DNA of 32,701 nt, taken from NCBI GenBank assembly GCA_002005505.1, contig KV908573.1, forward strand, positions 207,532 to 240,232, written 5' to 3'. A program made the translations under genes and the position numbers. This stretch comes from Botryococcus braunii (Eukaryota > Chlorophyta > Trebouxiophyceae). Shown here piece after piece: positions 28,257-32,701 of the stretch (positions within the stretch are counted from its first letter, which is position 1; every line of letters starts with the position of its first letter). The notes under the pieces are model-generated. The model was not told where the DNA came from. It was given only the letters and a program-made list of their open reading frames with translations, and searched no databases.

Positions 28257-28589
28257 CTGCACCGCAATGGGAAATTATCCATGTAAGGCATTAGAAACAG
28301 TGTCAAGTGTGCATGACCCTGCACACGCGGAGGAAGTAGTATGTTAGCACCACAAGTTCGGCCCGTTCCCCCCATACATACACGATGCGAGGTATGCCGA
28401 ACCAGATCTGCAATCAGATGCCAAAGGTTCCATGGAAGCATCACATGGCCCACCGCATTAACAGCCCCCTCCCCCCACCCCGACCCGCCAAAGAAAGGAG
28501 GACCATAACAGAACTTTCCACCAATCTTCCCCAGTGTTCTACACGCCCTATCGTCCTTACTTTCTCAGTCTCCACCACTCTTCCCCCCC

Positions 28590-28590
<1 letters not shown>
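28257..28590. other. No supported feature
   Basis: Lies upstream of the ankyrin-like gene on its strand and could hold its first exon or promoter. I see no clear start codon, splice site or motif. Confidence 0.4.
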
Positions 28591-29090
<500 letters not shown>

Positions 29091-29446
29091 CCGCGCGCGC
29101 GCCGCTCGTGAACGCACTCGCACCCTGCTGGGGCGGGGACAGATTATCTTGGCCCTCCTTGTCATGTGGGTGAAAATGAGTAATGCTCCCTGAGAGGAGC
29201 CTGGAGGTTTCTGCGGGCATGGATGAAATTTCGGTGGGTTAAAATACAACAAGCCCCACGCCCTGCCATGCATTGTCATTGTGCTTGATGTATGTCCACC
29301 TGCCCCTTAACTCTCGCCACCAGCCCCTTTCCCACAATTCCCATTCTCTCTTAGAGCCCAGTCGCTACCCTAGCTTCCTGTCCCTCCATCCTGCAATTAG
29401 GGGGCGGGTTGGTCGGACAATCGCAATGCCGACGGCCCAAGGTCGC
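29091..29446. other. No supported gene
   Basis: Starts with CGCCGCGCGCGCGCCG and continues as unique sequence with no recognisable frame. Confidence 0.4.
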
Positions 29447-29486
29447 ACACACACACACACACCACACACCACACCACACACACACA

Positions 29487-29529
<43 letters not shown>

Positions 29530-29537
29530 ACACACAC
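29447..29537. repeat. Interrupted (CA)n microsatellite
   Basis: CA repeats broken by CACCACAC interruptions. Confidence 0.92.
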
Positions 29538-30309
29538 GCACAAGCATGTTTGGAGGAGTTGGGCTAGGTTCCACACCCTATGGAGCCTGAAAGTACCTAT
29601 CGTGCAGGCCTGCAGGGCAACTACATTACGACCAACAAGGGGTTGGTCTTGGACACAAGAGAAAGCAGCTATACACGTTCCTGCCAAGTTACATTCAGCC
29701 AGAACCTTCATTTGTCTCCACTGATTGTAAATGCCAATTTGTGGGTTGAAGGTAGCCAACTTCGAGGAAGAGTTGGTCCGCCGCCCCAGAAGAGCTAATG
29801 TTCTTAAGTAGGTAAGACGCACCGTGCAATTTGATCCCTTTTGGAAAGCTTCAGTCAATTTATGACAAGGCAATGGACGTTGCCCACAGCGCCGCTTCCA
29901 GGTTGCGGGCCGCCACCAGCACTTCAGGTGCCATCCATGACACCGCCACGTGACTTTAAAATGTAAACCCCACATGGCCTTAACTGCAAACTCCTTACAG
30001 AATCATCGACGCAACAAGAAATCTGGTCAAAAAGTCCCCAGTCCTTTCTGTCCCTAACAGTGTGGGCATCCCTCTTGGCCAGGAGCCCGTGCTGAGTTAG
30101 AGTTCCATGTGAAATGGAATTGAGCTCGTGTAAACAGATCAGACCTTCTTAGGATTCAGAGTATGGAAGTGCCAGCACAATACATTCGATCATCAAAAAT
30201 TGATGGGACGGTCCGTGCGTCGAGCAACCGGTGTTTCGGGGACAGATCGCTACGGTACTTCCGGACGAATCGACATCCGACGTCGCAACTGCATTAATGG
30301 GATGGGTAT
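29538..30309. other. No supported gene
   Basis: Unique sequence with only short competing frames. Confidence 0.4.
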
Positions 30310-30400
30310 GGCCTCGCGGCCTACAAAGGCCCCAATTGCGTCACAGGGCAGATCACGTGGGCCTAAAAGGCAACGCGCTCCTGCAGGTCGAGGGGCAGTC
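30310..30400 (-). pseudogene. Disabled copy of the ankyrin-like last exon
   Basis: The minus strand matches the end of the exon at 25,692-25,775. It encodes RLPLDLQERVAF, then has TAG where the intact copy has GAG, then AHVICPVTQLGPL and the same final stop. Weaker similarity may extend to 30,655-30,720 (AGGGCTCCG...CCCTCCTCACCC, compare 25,875-25,900). Confidence 0.65.
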
Positions 30401-30854
30401 TAAAATTAAGAGTGAAGCCTATTCTGATCGCATACCATAAATCCATCATGCAGTCTGTCAGCAAGACGGTGAAGGGGTTGCAAGGTTTGTGGTTAACGCT
30501 TTAAAGGCCTACATGAATGCTTCAGGGACATCGACTAGTGTGGATCAGATTTAGACATTTATCGTCATCCCTTACCATCATGGCTTCCTGATGTATATAT
30601 CCTTCCTTCCTTCCTTCTGTCCAGCACCACTAGGGCGCTCAGCCAGGGGCCCCAGCTAGGCCGCTTCGCTATAAAGACTCCCCAGGGCTCCGCCCTCCCT
30701 CCTCACCCACCACTCATCAATGGGCCCAGAGGAGGATATCAGTGGCTGTGACATGCCCCTTCTCCTCTGCCACGCTGCATCCGCCTTCTCCCTCTTCATC
30801 TTCCTCCTTCTCTAGAGGAAAGGACCACACTAGTGAAAGAAAGAGTCCAAAATA
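30401..30854. other. No supported gene
   Basis: Contains a short (CCTT)n tract near 30,601 and pyrimidine-rich sequence near 30,775. No convincing frame. Confidence 0.4.
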
Positions 30855-31335
30855 AAAAAAAGTCCCAAAATCTCGGATGTCCCAAACATGTCCCAAAATC
30901 GGATCCCAAGCAGGTCCCAAAAACCCCGCGTTCCCAAACTATTCCCAAAAAAATTTCCCATCAGACTCCCAAAAATACAGGATCCCAACAGGTTCCCAAA
31001 AATGCCCCCCAAGCAGGTCCCAAAATCCATGATATCCCAAACGTGTCCCATATTAATTCCCATCAACCTCCCAAAAACGATGTGTCCCAAGCTGCTCCCA
31101 AGATAAGTGAGTCCCAAAACCCTCCCAAGAATACAGTATCCCAACAGCATCCCAAAGTTGGCCCCCAAGCAGGTCCCAAAATCCTTGATTTCCCAATCGC
31201 GTCCCATATTGGTTCCCATGAACCTCCCAAAAAGGGATGTGTCCCAAGCTGCCCCCAAAAATACTGATTCCCAAAACCATCCCAAAAACTGATGTCTCCC
31301 AAATAGTGCCCAAATACCTCCCATACGGTTCCCAA
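30855..31335. repeat. Minisatellite of alternating TCCCAAA spacing
   Basis: TCCCAAA or close variants recur about every 17 and then 11 bases, giving a basic period near 28 bp with variable filler. A higher-order period of about 158 bp is seen: CCCCAAGCAGGTCCCAAAAT at about 31,007 and 31,165. All reading frames on the minus strand stay open for long stretches because the repeat lacks stops, so the Gly/Phe/Leu-rich frames are not evidence of a gene. Confidence 0.85.
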
Positions 31336-31527
31336 GTGTTGATTTGATACATTTTTGAGTTTCTTATGAGTAATTAATGCTGCTGCAGCTCTGTACCAGC
31401 TCAACATCTGATTTATATGTCTGCAGTGATGTAAGATAGATTGTGGGGCCTGCAAACCCCAACATGGACAGTAAACCAGTCTGGAGCGGGCGTACGGGCC
31501 CTCCACGCAAGCACGCAGAGACAGACT
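31336..31527. other. No supported feature
   Basis: Short unique segment between two repeat tracts. Confidence 0.4.
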
Positions 31528-31646
<119 letters not shown>

Positions 31647-32070
31647 AGAGACAGGGGGGGTTGGCGATGCTTCAAATCAGGGATGTTCTAAATGATTACA
31701 TTGGTGCAGACTTGCACCACTCCAAGTGAACTGCTGGGCAAGGACTGCACTTGCATGAGTGCTGTCAGTCTGGACTCCACCAGGTTAAAGGGAGATAAAC
31801 ATCCTAGCTGAGACTCTTGAGATCTAACCCGATGCCACTGCAGAAGGTACTGCATGCAGTATTGAACCAAGGACGAGCACAGGAAACTATGCATCCCCTG
31901 CCTTCCTATTTTTTCCCACTCTCTGCAGCCTTCAACCCCACCCTTTTTTTAATTGCAGCAATGTTCAGTGGGACATGTTTCTTGTTGAACCCACATATTT
32001 TAACACGGGCTGTAGCCCTGCATTCCTCCAAGTATAAAAGAGAGAACTCCATGATCTCCCAGTTCTCTCT
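31647..32070. other. No supported gene
   Basis: Unique sequence with short frames only. Confidence 0.4.
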
Positions 32071-32158
32071 CCCCCTCCCTCCCTCCCTCCCTCCCTCCTT
32101 CCATCCCTCCCTCCCTCCCTCCATCCCTCCCTCGAGGGAGGGAGCTCCCTCCCTCCCT
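32071..32158. repeat. (CCCT)n tract with internal palindromes
   Basis: CCCT repeats switch strand at CTCGAG: TCCCTCCCTC (32,124-32,133) is followed by its exact complement, and a second inversion occurs at GAGCTC just after it. Confidence 0.9.
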
Positions 32159-32230
32159 CTCCACCCCCTCTCTCTCTCTCTTGCCCCCTCCCCCCCCCCC
32201 CTTTGATTTGCCTTCTCTCTTTAGTGAGAG

Positions 32231-32262
32231 CTTTTCTTGCGGTGTTAACACCGCAAGAAAAG
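32231..32262. repeat. 32-bp perfect palindrome
   Basis: Half-site CTTTTCTTGCGGTGTT is followed directly by its exact complement. The flanks GAGA and TCTC extend the pairing after one G-T pair. No tail of T residues or adjacent gene suggests termination. Confidence 0.92.
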
Positions 32263-32375
32263 TTCTCCTGTGAGCCAATCCGCAGCAGCAGCAGGGCACC
32301 TCAGCCGCTGCATGTCTCATTTGAAGTCACCAATCAGAAAAAATATCTTGCTTCATAGCTTACTTCAACAGCAAT

Positions 32376-32395
32376 CAATCTCTCTCCTCTCTCTC

Positions 32396-32429
<34 letters not shown>

Positions 32430-32430
32430 G

Positions 32431-32465
<35 letters not shown>

Positions 32466-32701
32466 CCTCTCTCCCCTCCCTCTCTCTCCCTCCCTCCCCT
32501 CCCTCCCTCCCTCCCTCCCTCCCCTCCCTCCCCTCCCCTCCCTCCCCCTCCCCCCCTCCCTCCCTCCCTCCCCTCCCTCCCCTCCCTCCCTCCCTCCCTC
32601 CCTCCCTCCTCTCTCCTCCTCTCTCCTCTCTCCTCCTCCCTCCTCTCCTCTCTCCTCTCTCCTCTCTCTCCTCTCCTCCTCTCTCTCTCTCTCTCTCTCT
32701 C
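32376..32701. repeat. (CT)n/(CCCT)n compound microsatellite to the window end
   Basis: CT repeats grade into CCCT and CCT repeats and back to CT. The tract continues past the window. Confidence 0.96.

Noticed and set aside
30855..31335. CRISPR array
   Set aside because: The conserved box is only about 7 bp, spacing alternates 17 and 11 bp, and the genome is eukaryotic.
30855..31335. Internal telomeric repeats
   Set aside because: TCCCAAA is not the plant or algal CCCTAAA or CCCTAAAA repeat, and the boxes are not in direct tandem.
30830..31506. Gly/Phe/Leu-rich repeat protein on the minus strand
   Set aside because: All frames of the TCCCAAA minisatellite are open, and the basic period is not a multiple of three, so openness reflects composition.
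32231..32262. Rho-independent terminator
   Set aside because: There is no adjacent gene or T-tract, and the host is eukaryotic. It belongs with the other palindromes.

Overview
The window looks like nuclear DNA of a eukaryote, probably an alga or other protist. It carries a chromodomain Ty3/gypsy retrotransposon, a Ty1/copia retrotransposon primed by half of a methionine initiator tRNA, ankyrin-type exons with plausible splice sites, AATAAA-type polyadenylation signals and long (AC)n, (AG)n, (CTAT)n and (CCCT)n microsatellites. There are no bacterial operons or ribosome-binding sites. The species cannot be named from what is visible.

Layout. Positions 1-3,880 are mostly non-coding, with several perfect palindromes and one possible terminal exon on the minus strand (1,754-2,083). 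Positions 3,880-9,500 and 19,735-25,605 hold pieces of one repeated unit: a 5' flank, a single-exon gene and a 3' flank. Two gene copies are intact (7,174-8,580 and 21,950-23,398). Two others are short relics (about 9,828-9,943 and 25,515-25,603). The two intact proteins are nearly the same over about 380 residues and then diverge sharply in a C-terminal domain that keeps only a skeleton of Cys, Gly and hydrophobic positions. I do not recognise this family.

Between the two gene-bearing units lies a nest of mobile elements (9,944 to about 19,720). A 5'-truncated gypsy element on the plus strand is interrupted three times: by a 353-bp TG...CA element (10,714-11,066), by a 5.3-kb copia element on the minus strand (12,045-17,337) and by a 251-bp TG...CA element (18,186-18,436). 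Each insert is flanked by a 5-bp target duplication, one of them with a single mismatch. The copia element has a 90-codon leader ORF whose N-terminus closely resembles the histone H3 tail, and this ORF overlaps the gag-pol start by ATGA.

Positions 25,690-28,256 carry exons of a minus-strand ankyrin-like gene; a disabled copy of its last exon lies at about 30,310-30,400. The rest of the right end is low complexity, plus a minisatellite (30,855-31,335) built on alternating 17- and 11-bp spacing of TCCCAAA.

A theme across the window is perfect inverted repeats. Comparing the paralogous units shows several places where one copy has a perfect palindrome or a snap-back insertion that the other lacks. 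This suggests recurrent template switching at hairpins, or some element that targets or creates them.
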